59,929 nucleotides of DNA from a virus. The notes under the pieces were generated by a model. That model saw only the letters and a list, made by a program, of their open reading frames with translations, was not told the origin of the DNA and did no database searches. Both the position numbers and the translations under genes were made by a program. Positions 40,732 through 49,416 of this stretch are shown in pieces. The stretch is taken from positions 1 to 59,929 of the IMG/VR virus record IMGVR_UViG_3300031839_001436. The stretch is one strand, 5' to 3'. How positions within the stretch are numbered: the first letter of the stretch is position 1; each line of letters opens with the position of its first letter.

Positions 40732-40813
40732 GGGGCATTAGTGTAACGGTAGCACGTCACGATTAACGCCAAAGCGCAACGTGATAGTATCGGTTCAAAT
40801 CCGATATGCTCCA
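40732..40813 (+). tRNA. tRNA-like gene with an 18-nt anticodon loop
   Basis: Acceptor GGGGCAT/ATGCTCC, D-arm GTGT-AACGGTA-GCAC, anticodon stem TCACG/CGTGA and T-arm ATCGG-TTCAAAT-CCGAT are all well formed. The anticodon loop is 18 bases (ATTAACGCCAAAGCGCAA) instead of 7, and includes a mini-hairpin CGC-CAAA-GCG. No encoded CCA. Either an inserted anticodon loop, or an RNA that is not used in translation. Confidence 0.65.
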
Positions 40814-40816
40814 ATG

Positions 40817-40843
40817 ACGATAACGACATTAGTGGAGATAGAG
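40817..40843 (+). repeat. 27-bp leader repeat, copy 2
   Basis: Same sequence as 5503-5529 with one mismatch, ending 3 bases before the ATG at 40846, just after the tRNA-like gene. Confidence 0.75.
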
Positions 40844-40845
40844 GT

Positions 40846-41169
40846 ATGAAACTACCAAGATTTTACGTAGGTGATGGCAGTGGTGGATATGCTGAATTGT
40901 TTACTTGGCACGAAGCTGAAAACCTTGCAATTGAAGAAAGCAAAACCGAAGGTGTTCGTGTTATCCAGTCTGAAAAGAATGGCATGTATGTTGCACTATT
41001 TTTTGAAGGCGAACGATATATTCCGGCTAAGGGCAATATTTGTGAATGCTGCCTTGCGCCTTTGCCAGTAGAGCAAGCAAGTTATGTTTATGTCTTGACC
41101 GGACATTTCTTCTGTTCTGAAAAGTGTGGTATTGCGCTAGGCGTACTTGTCAATCGACCAAAAGAGTGA
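40846..41169 (+). CDS. Protein with C-terminal zinc ribbon
   Basis: 107 residues. The C-terminal third holds CECCLAP (~66) and CSEKCG (~92), a four-cysteine zinc site. The N-terminal part (MKLPRFYVGDGSGGYAELFT) is alpha/beta. It is the first of three consecutive zinc-ribbon genes. Function unknown. Confidence 0.72.
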   Translation: MKLPRFYVGDGSGGYAELFTWHEAENLAIEESKTEGVRVIQSEKNGMYVALFFEGERYIPAKGNICECCLAPLPVEQASYVYVLTGHFFCSEKCGIALGVLVNRPKE

Positions 41170-41177
41170 GGTATAGC

Positions 41178-41357
41178 ATGTTAGAAGATCAACCAACTAG
41201 TCCAGCATATGAAGGGCAAGGTTGCCCAGAATGCGGGAATGACAATGCTGATGGGGACATCTACTTGAATGATGTTGAATATGATGGCGATGAAGGGGGT
41301 GTTTACATTCAACTGATTTGGATTTGTGAACGCTGCCAGCATATTTGGAGTGAATAA
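41178..41357 (+). CDS. Small zinc-ribbon protein
   Basis: 59 residues from ATG 41178; CPECGND (~16) and CERCQHIW (~49) form a complete CxxC...CxxC zinc ribbon with an acidic middle. GAGG lies upstream. Such small zinc ribbons occur widely in phages and may bind nucleic acid or protein. Confidence 0.72.
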   Translation: MLEDQPTSPAYEGQGCPECGNDNADGDIYLNDVEYDGDEGGVYIQLIWICERCQHIWSE

Positions 41358-41359
41358 CC

Positions 41360-41653
41360 ATGATTTTATCTCACCGCCGTAAGGGGGCTATCAAAGTATT
41401 TACCGATGATTCTGGAGAGGTTACTCACCGTCATCAATATGACCTATGCCCGTATTGCAGCACAGTATTAATTTGGGAGCAATATTGTGATGTTTACACC
41501 GAAGATGATAGCGGCGTGATGCAACCTGATTGGGGTGCAAGCGAAGCATGGCATTCCGATTGTACCGAATGTGACCTCTCGTTTGTTGACCCTTACAATG
41601 ACGGATTACTACGTGTCTACCAATTGACCGATAGTGAAGTCTATGACGACTAG
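41360..41653 (+). CDS. Zinc-ribbon protein
   Basis: 97 residues; CPYCST (~31) and CTECDLSF (~70) form a CxxC pair separated by ~40 acidic, aromatic residues. Two bases after its neighbour. Last gene before the terminator. Confidence 0.72.
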   Translation: MILSHRRKGAIKVFTDDSGEVTHRHQYDLCPYCSTVLIWEQYCDVYTEDDSGVMQPDWGASEAWHSDCTECDLSFVDPYNDGLLRVYQLTDSEVYDD

Positions 41654-41663
41654 TAAGTAAGTA

Positions 41664-41681
41664 GGGGCATAAGCCCCTTTT
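41664..41681 (+). terminator. Intrinsic terminator
   Basis: GGGGC-ATAA-GCCCC followed by TTTT. It lies between convergent genes and ends the 39423-41653 cassette. Confidence 0.85.
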
Positions 41682-41683
41682 GC

Positions 41684-41986
41684 TTAGTGCCGTGAATTTA
41701 GATAGTCCTCTAGTACCTTCAATGTTTTGTTGTCCAAGTCGCCCGCCGTGCGCTTTGTAGCGGGTGATGCGACACTCGCAATATCTAGCAAGACCTCTCG
41801 CATCTCAGGTGACATATCCTTTGCAAGTTCTGTGATATATAAATCGAATCCACTCCCATCAAACGAATCGATTGCATATTCAATGATGCCTGTGTTCCGT
41901 GTCTTGACTAGGTAAATCCCCAATGACCCGAAAACAATCAAGCCTACGCCTATAGCCCATACGGGTATTCCTACGATTGCATCCAT
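41684..41986 (-). CDS. N-terminal membrane-anchored protein, end of tail block
   Basis: 100 residues with one hydrophobic helix (~7-28, PVWAIGVGLIVFGSLGIYLV) and a soluble helical domain. It is the last gene of the tail-fibre block, a usual place for lysis or membrane-associated genes, but no known holin signature is present. Confidence 0.68.
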   Translation of the reverse strand: MDAIVGIPVWAIGVGLIVFGSLGIYLVKTRNTGIIEYAIDSFDGSGFDLYITELAKDMSPEMREVLLDIASVASPATKRTAGDLDNKTLKVLEDYLNSRH

Positions 41987-41998
41987 TGTGTTGCTCCT

Positions 41999-42574
41999 TT
42001 ACATTTGTGCTAAATCGGTCATATAACCTAACGTGCCAGAAATACCGCGATTGAACCACGCTTTGTAATCAGACGTGACAATTAACGGCTCTGGATAAAA
42101 CTTGTATCTAGGGTCATGAATCGCCTGATACGTCATAAAATTCATTTTCATGGTGTAACTTAAGCTATCGAATATTATTCGCCACACATCATACACATCG
42201 TCACAAAAAGCATCAGGATCAAAGTCGTCTAAATCCGGCTCACTCGCAATCGCTTGCGCCCGTAAATCACTAGCGGCTTTGTTGAATGCTAGTATTAGTG
42301 GGATGGATAGCTTAGATGTGATTGCACCATTGGATAGCGTTAATCGTGCAGCTTCCGATTGTTCCGCTTGATTTAAATCGCGCCCGTTTTCGTACAGTGT
42401 GCTAGCGTTTTCATTGCCGTATGTAAGAGGGTCTACACCTGCGGGTAAAATCCCGTTTGGTGATGGCTCGGATTCTTTGCGAATCCCTGTACTATCATCG
42501 GTTAAGCTGTAGACAACGGATGTTCTACCATCATTCCATGTGCGCTGTTGTTTGATCTCTACGAGTATTGCCAC
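41999..42574 (-). CDS. Tail-region protein
   Basis: 191 residues (MAILVEIKQQRTWNDGRTSV...), following the 803-residue tail protein with a one-base overlap. Beta N-terminus and helical C-terminus. Could be a tail-fibre chaperone or small fibre component; not recognised. Confidence 0.65.
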   Translation of the reverse strand: MAILVEIKQQRTWNDGRTSVVYSLTDDSTGIRKESEPSPNGILPAGVDPLTYGNENASTLYENGRDLNQAEQSEAARLTLSNGAITSKLSIPLILAFNKAASDLRAQAIASEPDLDDFDPDAFCDDVYDVWRIIFDSLSYTMKMNFMTYQAIHDPRYKFYPEPLIVTSDYKAWFNRGISGTLGYMTDLAQM

Positions 42575-44985
42575 TAACTGAACTCCACTTCACATACAAT
42601 ATCTGCGCTTACCCCTGTGAGGTTCTTAAACGTTGTACGGGTGTCCCCGTCGCTACCGCTTCCATCGTCAAAGCGTACACCTACCTCTGCGCTATCGCCC
42701 GATACGCTGCCAATGGATAATGGTTCATCGAATTGTGTTCCTGCTTCAAACAATTCAAATATTGCGTCCGTACCACTAATATCAGACCATGCGCTAGATG
42801 CGTAGCTGTGCATAATGCCATTGGCATAACTAGGGCTACTGCTATCCGCGCCCCACACCACATAATCAGTATCAGACTGTGAACGGTCGGTACTCAATAC
42901 AAGGTGATAGATGGTAGATGACCCGATGCTAAACGGGGTCGAATATGTAAATGTTATCCAACCGTAGGACGTAGACAAACTTGATTCTGATACATCAGCC
43001 GTTGCATTGACATTTGCAAGCGTGTCGGATGGATCACCTGCACTAGATGTTTCAACACGTAATGTAAGCGTGTCGCTAGGTGTTCCAACCTTTTTAAGCC
43101 ATAGCTTGATTGACGCAACCGATTTAGAACTACCGCTAGTTTGTTGGAACTCTTGTCCTAACTTTTCATATGAAGTAATTGCAGACAATGTAACTGTTCC
43201 TAAAAGGTCGCCACCTGTTGACGACCATGAAGCCCCCCCGTTAGTGGTTTGTTTTTGCTCGCCACCCGCATAACTGCTACTTGCTTGGCGTTTGAAAACA
43301 TATCGACCATTAGTTGGTTGTGCAGATGTCTGATAAACCACCCAAAAAGTAGTTGACGCGGGGATAATCACCTGTTCAGAGTCAGTTAGGTTAACTGTAT
43401 TAGTTGCACCCGGTGTTGGGGGGTGAGAACCGCTTGTAATAGGGGACGAAGCAGGGCTGCCAGTATCATCAAGGTGTATAGACCAATCAATATTGCCTGA
43501 CGGGCTTCCAGTATTTGTATCTAATTCAAGTGTAAATTGAGTTAGAATCCCACCATTTATAGATAAATACGATTGAGCCTGCCCGTATTCTGTACCCCCG
43601 ATGTCCCCTACTGCCGATGACCCTCCTGTAAATGTTGCAGATGTATCTAACGAATCACCGGAAAGTGTAACCCCTTGCAACCCAATATCAGTATCTTTAT
43701 TTGCACTCCCATAACTAGCTCCTGCGATGGTTGTACCTTCTGCGCTACTCGCAACATATGCGCAAGCCTTGCGTATTCGTGTTTGCGCGTCGCTGTGATG
43801 TTGTATCGTGGTGGTCGCATTATCGGCTAATGTTTCGCGCTTCATATATCGAATCGGTTTCGGGTCAATGTACATCGTGGTTGAATCCAGTGCATAGCCC
43901 ATATCGATAATTGCGAGTTGACCGCCACCGTCTGTTATATCCGGTCGTGTTTGCGTGTACCCGCCTGCCGTTGTGCTAGCGTATATAGTGTTACCACTAC
44001 TTAAACCTGTGAATCCATCTAATGACCCTTTAGTGCGGATTGTCACGGTAGGCGCGTCGGATATGTCAGCGATAACACCCAAACGACCACTAACCAGTGG
44101 GGGGCTTGTCGCATTGGTGTCTACTTTGTACCACTCATTATCGCTATCGTTTTGATAGACAATATCCGTAACGGCTAACGTTTCGCCCTGTGTGCCTGTA
44201 ATATCGATGTTGCCACTACCGCTAGACGTATTCACGCGGTAAATATCAGGCATAGAGAAGACGTGTTCACGCTGGATTGAGGTCATACCATTAATGAGCT
44301 TGACGTAACCCTTGCGAACTTGACCGCTATCAGGTGACGGTGCAAAGCTATTCGCTATGGCTATGTCCAAGCTATAGGTAGCAGGGAATGTACTAGATTG
44401 TTTATAGCTTAGCGTGTCGACTGTCGGGTCTTCTTGAACCAATACAAGTTTGGCTAATCCGGCTGTGCTAGGTGGCTCTATACCCGTTGCACTTGTATCG
44501 TTTGTTGTGCCGTCAAGTAAATCACCTGTGTTCTTGTCAGTCGTTTTGTATGCGATACCGTCAACAATCCAATGTGCTCCAATGGCTAACACCGTATCGT
44601 TTTCGTTTGGAGCAAGACCCCCGTTTACAATCTGTTCATGATATACAGGCGTTTGGTCACTTAGATTAACATTTGCCATGTATTCACTATCTTCGGATGC
44701 AACCCCGATGATTCTAAGACGACCGTTTGAGCTGGGCTTTACGAGTACCAAACGATTCGGCAATAGCTCTTTTAGGTTTGCAGAATTTTCGGCTGTGTAT
44801 GCACTAGACGGGGTATCCCCTATGCCGTGTACATAGACAAGCCCTTGTTTATCCGTTTCGGTAACATAGACCTTATCATTCTGGCTTGGATCACCTAACC
44901 GCGCTGTGAACTCTTTTGCTATGGTTGTACCAAAAAATTTGGGTAATTGTTCGCTTAGCTGTATACGTGGCTTCTTAACAGGCAT
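42574..44985 (-). CDS. Large tail protein with C-terminal beta-sandwich domains
   Basis: 803 residues, Ser/Thr/Gly-rich. The N-terminal ~350 residues look like a baseplate- or tail-tip-attached domain (GLVYVHGIGDTPSSAYTAEN). Two related C-terminal domains (~480-600, ~610-770) have jelly-roll patterns with choice-of-anchor-like strings (SIKLWLKKVGTPSDTLTLRV, YHLVLSTD). Likely a receptor-binding or fibre protein. Assignment rests on size, composition and position after the tail tip gene. Confidence 0.75.
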   Translation of the reverse strand: MPVKKPRIQLSEQLPKFFGTTIAKEFTARLGDPSQNDKVYVTETDKQGLVYVHGIGDTPSSAYTAENSANLKELLPNRLVLVKPSSNGRLRIIGVASEDSEYMANVNLSDQTPVYHEQIVNGGLAPNENDTVLAIGAHWIVDGIAYKTTDKNTGDLLDGTTNDTSATGIEPPSTAGLAKLVLVQEDPTVDTLSYKQSSTFPATYSLDIAIANSFAPSPDSGQVRKGYVKLINGMTSIQREHVFSMPDIYRVNTSSGSGNIDITGTQGETLAVTDIVYQNDSDNEWYKVDTNATSPPLVSGRLGVIADISDAPTVTIRTKGSLDGFTGLSSGNTIYASTTAGGYTQTRPDITDGGGQLAIIDMGYALDSTTMYIDPKPIRYMKRETLADNATTTIQHHSDAQTRIRKACAYVASSAEGTTIAGASYGSANKDTDIGLQGVTLSGDSLDTSATFTGGSSAVGDIGGTEYGQAQSYLSINGGILTQFTLELDTNTGSPSGNIDWSIHLDDTGSPASSPITSGSHPPTPGATNTVNLTDSEQVIIPASTTFWVVYQTSAQPTNGRYVFKRQASSSYAGGEQKQTTNGGASWSSTGGDLLGTVTLSAITSYEKLGQEFQQTSGSSKSVASIKLWLKKVGTPSDTLTLRVETSSAGDPSDTLANVNATADVSESSLSTSYGWITFTYSTPFSIGSSTIYHLVLSTDRSQSDTDYVVWGADSSSPSYANGIMHSYASSAWSDISGTDAIFELFEAGTQFDEPLSIGSVSGDSAEVGVRFDDGSGSDGDTRTTFKNLTGVSADIVCEVEFS

Positions 44986-47900
44986 TAGGCAAGCACCAAC
45001 ACATTTTTGATTGTACCAGTGGGATTGAATACAACATCAAGGTTTCCGGTTTTATCTTCTACGGTCGTACCGCTATCTAGCGATAAATCTAGCGTGGATA
45101 CGCCGCCATAAATGATGACATCCCCCACGCGCTTAACACTGCGATAATCAGACGCGCCGTTATCCGTCCATGAGCTAGCAGCATTACCTGATTGAAAATA
45201 CTTAGGGGTACTATCATCGGTTGCAACGAGTTCTACATTATCCGTATCGGCTAGATCAACAGACGCGCCATAGGGTAGTTTCGGGATGTAATCGGTATCC
45301 GGTGTAACGTCCGTCCATGAATCGGTAGTGGTGTAGGTTGTGACTTTGTATAATGCGGGGTCTATTGCGCTACCGCCTGCGGTGGCATACGTCTTAATGT
45401 TATCAAGTCTCAATTGAGAGTTTGAATTAACCTCAACACGACCACCATAATTAAAAAAGCCTAATTGGATGTAAATACGTCGCACATTGGCAACGGGTGA
45501 AAAGCTATTTTCTGCCGTTTGCCAGCTATCGTTATATGTCCATCCCGTGAACGGGTCTCCCATTGATGTAATGGTTGCTGTATCGCGCGTAACGTCACCT
45601 GAATCATATAGTAATGAGCCGCCACTAGTCGCATTGTACAATCGAATTGTAGTGTCTAAATCGACCTCAAGCGGGTAACTCCCCGCTATGTTTTCATCCG
45701 TATAATCTGAGTCGTGATACCAATCAAAGTCAATTTGGCTAATGGTCTGAACGCTTGCAAATGTAATTTCGATGTTTAATCGAAATGAGAATCCTGTATC
45801 AAGCCCTGTCGTATTCTTTTGTGCATAGGCGGCATTCCCATCATTGCCTGTACCTGTATCCCCGTCGCTGTTTGCATCGTTACTGCCAACAGTGTAGCTT
45901 CCATATCCGCCGTCAAAGTCAATCGTTGTATCAGGACTGCTACCTGTACCATTGTTATCTGTCGATACATACAGCGTTGTGTTTTCATCGCCTGTAATCA
46001 TGGCGTTTGGCGCGGTGTTTGATTCACTATTGGCTAGCTTAGAGAAGCTACCACCCGCCGTACTCGCATGGTATACATCGTAATCCGTACCATCAAAGCC
46101 TGTGATTAGCTGATTCACACCGTCGATATATAAGCCTATAGGCGCGTTATCGTTGTTCGTATCCGTTCCTGCGCTGCCAACATTGGCTTTACTAGACCAT
46201 GTAGACCCGCCGTCTGTGGTACGCCCAAATTCAATACCTGTTTGATCGTGCCATGCAACGACTGCTAATGTGCCTGTGGTCTTGCTACACTGGATACGGG
46301 CTTCTGTTGTGCATGAACTATCTGCCATTGTATAAGTAGCAAGCTCTGTGAATTCATAGGTGACGGCTTTAATGTCGTATAGGCGATAAACATAGATGGT
46401 CGTACCGCTAATGGTAGCAACGTAAATTGATAGCGGGTCTGATAGAACAAATCCGCCTGTGAAAAATGCGCTGTTATAATCAAAGCACACATCACAAACC
46501 GCGCCCTCTAAAAGAGGGTTTAAACTTTGCCAGTTGGGTACAGCGTCGGTAAAGTTCTGAGTAATCGCCAAATCGCCTACGGTGTTGTACGCAATCCCGA
46601 TAGACGACAATACGCTAAAATCTTCATTGGTTGGCTCGTAACCGATGCCTAAGTCTGCTACCCAACTTCCAGACATAACCGTATTGCCACTACCGATAAC
46701 CCATTCATCGGCTTTTTGTCCAAATGTTTCGCGCTTAACTTGTGTCTCAATCGTTAGCGTTTGTGTGTCGTTATCCCATGAACGGTTTACACGTGTTGGC
46801 AGAATCCGCACATTGTCCCAGCCATTACCGCTAGGATCATAGTCACTCGACACATTCAAGCGATACCATATCATGTAAGCAGGGTCAATCACGTTAATAT
46901 TGCGATTCAAGCGTAACGGTTGCTCATCAGGGTATTGTAAATCGGCTGCCATATGTCCGACTTTTTCAAGCACACCGTCTAATCCATCGGATAGATTCAC
47001 GGTAAAATCAGGTAATACCGTTTCGCTAGACCCTTGCGCCCAACGTTTAGCACCATACCACGCTTTAACACCACTAGCCCCGCCACCATTGTAAGCGAAT
47101 GCCCCTGCGCGAATGTCCGCATAAGGACTTAATACGGATATGGGATACTCCAACGGCGCAATAATATCATCTACACCAAATGTCATGCCAACGGCTAGCG
47201 CATTCCTGAACGTATTATCCTCATATACTGGATTGTGTCGTAACACAAGTGTGCCGTCGCTAGCACTTCCAACATTACCTACAATCGCCTGTGCAGCAAC
47301 ATCTAAGCCACCGGATACCGTTTTGCTGTTGAACTCATAGCTGTACTTGCGTGGGGTTGTAATACCATTTGCATCTACATCGTGCATAGCGAATAGGTTT
47401 TGACATTGCCACCGGACGTAACACAACACGCCACGCGGGTTACTGAGTGTACTATTGACCTCTGCCCATGTGGACGGGTTGGACACTTCTGTTACCACTT
47501 GACCGGGCATGAATACGGATTTGAGGTATATATACGGGCTAACGGCTGTAATAGTCGCTTGCCCAAAATCGCCATTGTGCGAGGGTTGAATATCCGTAAC
47601 GTAACCTACGAATACGTCAACATCTACGCCCGTCGTTAGGCTTGTGCCGTTGTACTTGCTATCATGCTGCAAATGGACATAAGCACCGGGTAAAATCTGG
47701 CTAGCAATGTTATCCCCTGTTACGGTAAAGGTAACAGTTCTACCGTTTCTATCTTGTGAATCGCTGTTAACCGTTGCGCTGTATTGCTCGAATAAATCAA
47801 GGTAGTTTGTCCCATCAGACACGAACAGATACGTGTATGCTGTATGCGTTTTACCATTGCTATCCGTAACGGTTAAGCTGATGACATGTTGACCTTGCGA

Positions 47901-48518
47901 CGCTGTGACCTCAATCACGCTATCCGATGCGTTATACCCGCCTCCAAGTGTAACCCCTGTAGGTAGTGACCATGAATAGCTGCTAATCGTTTTAGAGCCA
48001 AATGCAAAGCTATCGTTGCTACCTGAACGGGGTAGTGTAAACGTTGCGCTATTTCCAATGTCTACACGTGTAGACTGTGATGTACCCGCATTTGCAATCG
48101 GGGGCGCGTCTTCATTTTCATCCGTATATGCAATGTCCCATTTTTTACGGAACGTACCACCTGCAATACGTGAATAATCTCCCCATAATGGACGGTCTTT
48201 ATAAATCGTGATGGTATCACCTGATGTAATCGCACGTTTGATAGGCGATACATAACCGCTATCCCCAATGGATACAGGTGCAATGTATAGCGTTTGTCCA
48301 CTAACGGCTTTGCGTACCGTCCCATGATTCACGATGTTACCGCTTGAATCTGTGATAATTATCCGTTGCCCGATTTCAACACCGGATAGACTACCTGTTA
48401 CAGTCAATGAACTAGCAGGATTATCGGTAGGGGTAGCAGATACGGTTACAGTTGTAACAATATCCGGTCGAAACACATTAAGCCGTATGTCGTCTATGTA
48501 ATGGTGATTGGAGCGCAA
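44985..48518 (-). CDS. Very large tail tip/fibre protein with PKD and BNR-like segments
   Basis: 1177 residues from a TTG at 48518, without a strong ribosome site, 17 bases after the preceding stop. Around residues 140-235 lies a PKD-type domain (PPIANAGTS..., YSWSLPTG, HVISLTVTDSNGKT). ~650-830 contains a BNR/sialidase-like propeller piece (FGRTTDGGSTW). The C-terminus is beta-rich. Probably the central tail or adhesion protein. A TCTACACGTGTAGA palindrome encodes STRVD at ~152. Confidence 0.78.
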   Translation of the reverse strand: MRSNHHYIDDIRLNVFRPDIVTTVTVSATPTDNPASSLTVTGSLSGVEIGQRIIITDSSGNIVNHGTVRKAVSGQTLYIAPVSIGDSGYVSPIKRAITSGDTITIYKDRPLWGDYSRIAGGTFRKKWDIAYTDENEDAPPIANAGTSQSTRVDIGNSATFTLPRSGSNDSFAFGSKTISSYSWSLPTGVTLGGGYNASDSVIEVTASQGQHVISLTVTDSNGKTHTAYTYLFVSDGTNYLDLFEQYSATVNSDSQDRNGRTVTFTVTGDNIASQILPGAYVHLQHDSKYNGTSLTTGVDVDVFVGYVTDIQPSHNGDFGQATITAVSPYIYLKSVFMPGQVVTEVSNPSTWAEVNSTLSNPRGVLCYVRWQCQNLFAMHDVDANGITTPRKYSYEFNSKTVSGGLDVAAQAIVGNVGSASDGTLVLRHNPVYEDNTFRNALAVGMTFGVDDIIAPLEYPISVLSPYADIRAGAFAYNGGGASGVKAWYGAKRWAQGSSETVLPDFTVNLSDGLDGVLEKVGHMAADLQYPDEQPLRLNRNINVIDPAYMIWYRLNVSSDYDPSGNGWDNVRILPTRVNRSWDNDTQTLTIETQVKRETFGQKADEWVIGSGNTVMSGSWVADLGIGYEPTNEDFSVLSSIGIAYNTVGDLAITQNFTDAVPNWQSLNPLLEGAVCDVCFDYNSAFFTGGFVLSDPLSIYVATISGTTIYVYRLYDIKAVTYEFTELATYTMADSSCTTEARIQCSKTTGTLAVVAWHDQTGIEFGRTTDGGSTWSSKANVGSAGTDTNNDNAPIGLYIDGVNQLITGFDGTDYDVYHASTAGGSFSKLANSESNTAPNAMITGDENTTLYVSTDNNGTGSSPDTTIDFDGGYGSYTVGSNDANSDGDTGTGNDGNAAYAQKNTTGLDTGFSFRLNIEITFASVQTISQIDFDWYHDSDYTDENIAGSYPLEVDLDTTIRLYNATSGGSLLYDSGDVTRDTATITSMGDPFTGWTYNDSWQTAENSFSPVANVRRIYIQLGFFNYGGRVEVNSNSQLRLDNIKTYATAGGSAIDPALYKVTTYTTTDSWTDVTPDTDYIPKLPYGASVDLADTDNVELVATDDSTPKYFQSGNAASSWTDNGASDYRSVKRVGDVIIYGGVSTLDLSLDSGTTVEDKTGNLDVVFNPTGTIKNVLVLA
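48060..48075. repeat. TTCTACA..TGTAGAA palindrome, copy 6 (core 14 bp perfect)
   Basis: TCTACACGTGTAGA at 48061-48074 inside the 1177-residue tail gene, encoding STRVD. Confidence 0.7.
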
Positions 48519-48534
48519 TAACGCTAGGTCTGCG

Positions 48535-48906
48535 CTATCGATTGCGGTTTTTGTGATGGTTTAAGCTCTTAGGATAGTGTATGTTATGGTGATTGTTAAA
48601 TGTATTCTTTTCATGCTTGTAAACATAATGTGCTTGTTCTTGGGGTGTAAACTTCTTATAGCACTTCCAACCGATGGCAAACTTATCGCGGGGTGTCCCT
48701 ATACTGATTTCCATTCCAAACAAACGGATTGGTTGCCAGTCTTGAAACTTTTCAAAGTAGATTGTTGAGTTTGACCCCATTATTTCGTGCAATAATTCAA
48801 CATATGCTGACTCAGACAAAATGAGCTTATCCCCTACGTATTTGCCCTCGTAGGAAGTAGGGCTGTCTAATAACCTATTTCTGATCTCATCAATTAGCCT
48901 TGTCAT
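48535..48906 (-). CDS. Hypothetical protein after the tRNA cluster
   Basis: Start at ATG 48906 with GAGG upstream (MTRLIDEIRNRLLDSPTSYE...), 123 residues. His/Asn-rich C-terminus (NNHHNIHYPKSLNHHKNRNR). It contains KFTPQEQAHYVYKHEKN, and is not recognised. It lies between the tRNAs and the tail genes behind a strong leader hairpin. Confidence 0.68.
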   Translation of the reverse strand: MTRLIDEIRNRLLDSPTSYEGKYVGDKLILSESAYVELLHEIMGSNSTIYFEKFQDWQPIRLFGMEISIGTPRDKFAIGWKCYKKFTPQEQAHYVYKHEKNTFNNHHNIHYPKSLNHHKNRNR

Positions 48907-48924
48907 AAAGAACCTCTTATACAA

Positions 48925-48955
48925 AAGCCCCTACATCGTCATCATGTAAGGGCTT
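48925..48955 (-). terminator. Strong hairpin between tRNAs and tail genes
   Basis: AAGCCCTTACAT-(7 nt)-ATGTAGGGGCTT, a 12-bp stem with one G-U, followed by TTTG and, 15 bases later, a ribosome site. It may partly terminate the tRNA transcript or act as a leader hairpin. Confidence 0.7.
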
Positions 48956-48988
48956 ATCGCGTTTGTACATCTTACTGCAAAGTTGCAT

Positions 48989-49073
48989 CGGAAAGTGTAG
49001 GACTCGAACCCACAAGCCAGTTTCCCGACCACGCCTTAGCAGGGCGTTGCAATAACCATTCTGCCAACTTTCC
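48989..49073 (-). tRNA. tRNA-Ser (anticodon GCT)
   Basis: Acceptor GGAAAGT/ACTTTCC, anticodon stem ACGCC/GGCGT with loop CTGCTAA, long class II variable arm, T-arm GTGGG-TTCGAGT-CCTAC, discriminator G as in tRNA-Ser. Reads AGC/AGU. No encoded CCA. Confidence 0.93.
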
Positions 49074-49076
49074 TAA

Positions 49077-49161
49077 CGGAGAAAGAGGGAGTCGAACCCC
49101 CAAAGGTATTACCCTAAGCCGTTTTCAAGACGGTTTTCGTCGCCAATCGATTTGTTTCTCC
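49077..49161 (-). tRNA. tRNA-Ser (anticodon TGA)
   Basis: Acceptor GGAGAAA/TTTCTCC, anticodon loop CTTGAAA, class II variable arm, T-arm with TTCGACT loop, discriminator G. The first pair of the anticodon stem is an A-C mismatch. Reads UCA/UCG. Confidence 0.9.
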
Positions 49162-49165
49162 TTAA

Positions 49166-49254
49166 GGCTTCTGATGGGACTCGAACCCATACCGTAGGTC
49201 TTAATACTACGGATACCTTATAGGCGTTACGTATGCCATTTCCGCCACAGAAGC
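49166..49254 (-). tRNA. Class II tRNA with unusual anticodon arm (Leu-like)
   Basis: Acceptor GCTTCTG/CAGAAGC, D-arm TGGCGG...GGCATACG typical of tRNA-Leu, a long variable arm CCGTAG/CTACGG, T-arm ATGGG-TTCGAGT-CCCAT. The anticodon region (AACGCCTATAAGGTAT) does not give a canonical 5+7 arm. TAA (Leu) would be the likeliest anticodon, but base 33 would then be A. The next base, C73, could pair with G at -1. Confidence 0.75.
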
Positions 49255-49305
49255 CATCTTGTTTAGACTTGTTAAGTCAAGGTCAAGATTGTTGAAACCT
49301 AGTCT

Positions 49306-49389
49306 CATTCGCCATACGGTCGATAGAGGTTGATGCTAGCCTTGCGACTGGGGGCTAACTCCCATTGACATTTTATCGCACCGCGAATG
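49306..49389 (-). ncRNA. Putative structured leader RNA before the tRNAs
   Basis: Between promoter 49417-49444 and the tRNAs, the minus RNA can form a long rod: CATTCGC/GCGAATG closing a 7-bp stem, continued by GG/CC and CGATA/TATCG with bulges. A terminal GTTAGCC/GGCTAGC hairpin has an 11-base loop. Size is tRNA-like, but there is no T-arm, so it is not a tRNA. It could be a small RNA or a processing signal. Confidence 0.5.
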
Positions 49390-49416
49390 GCTGCCCATAC
49401 CCGACATCTACAAATC

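Noticed and set aside
40732-40813. Group I intron in the tRNA anticodon loop
   Set aside because: The insert is only about 11 bases, far below any self-splicing intron.
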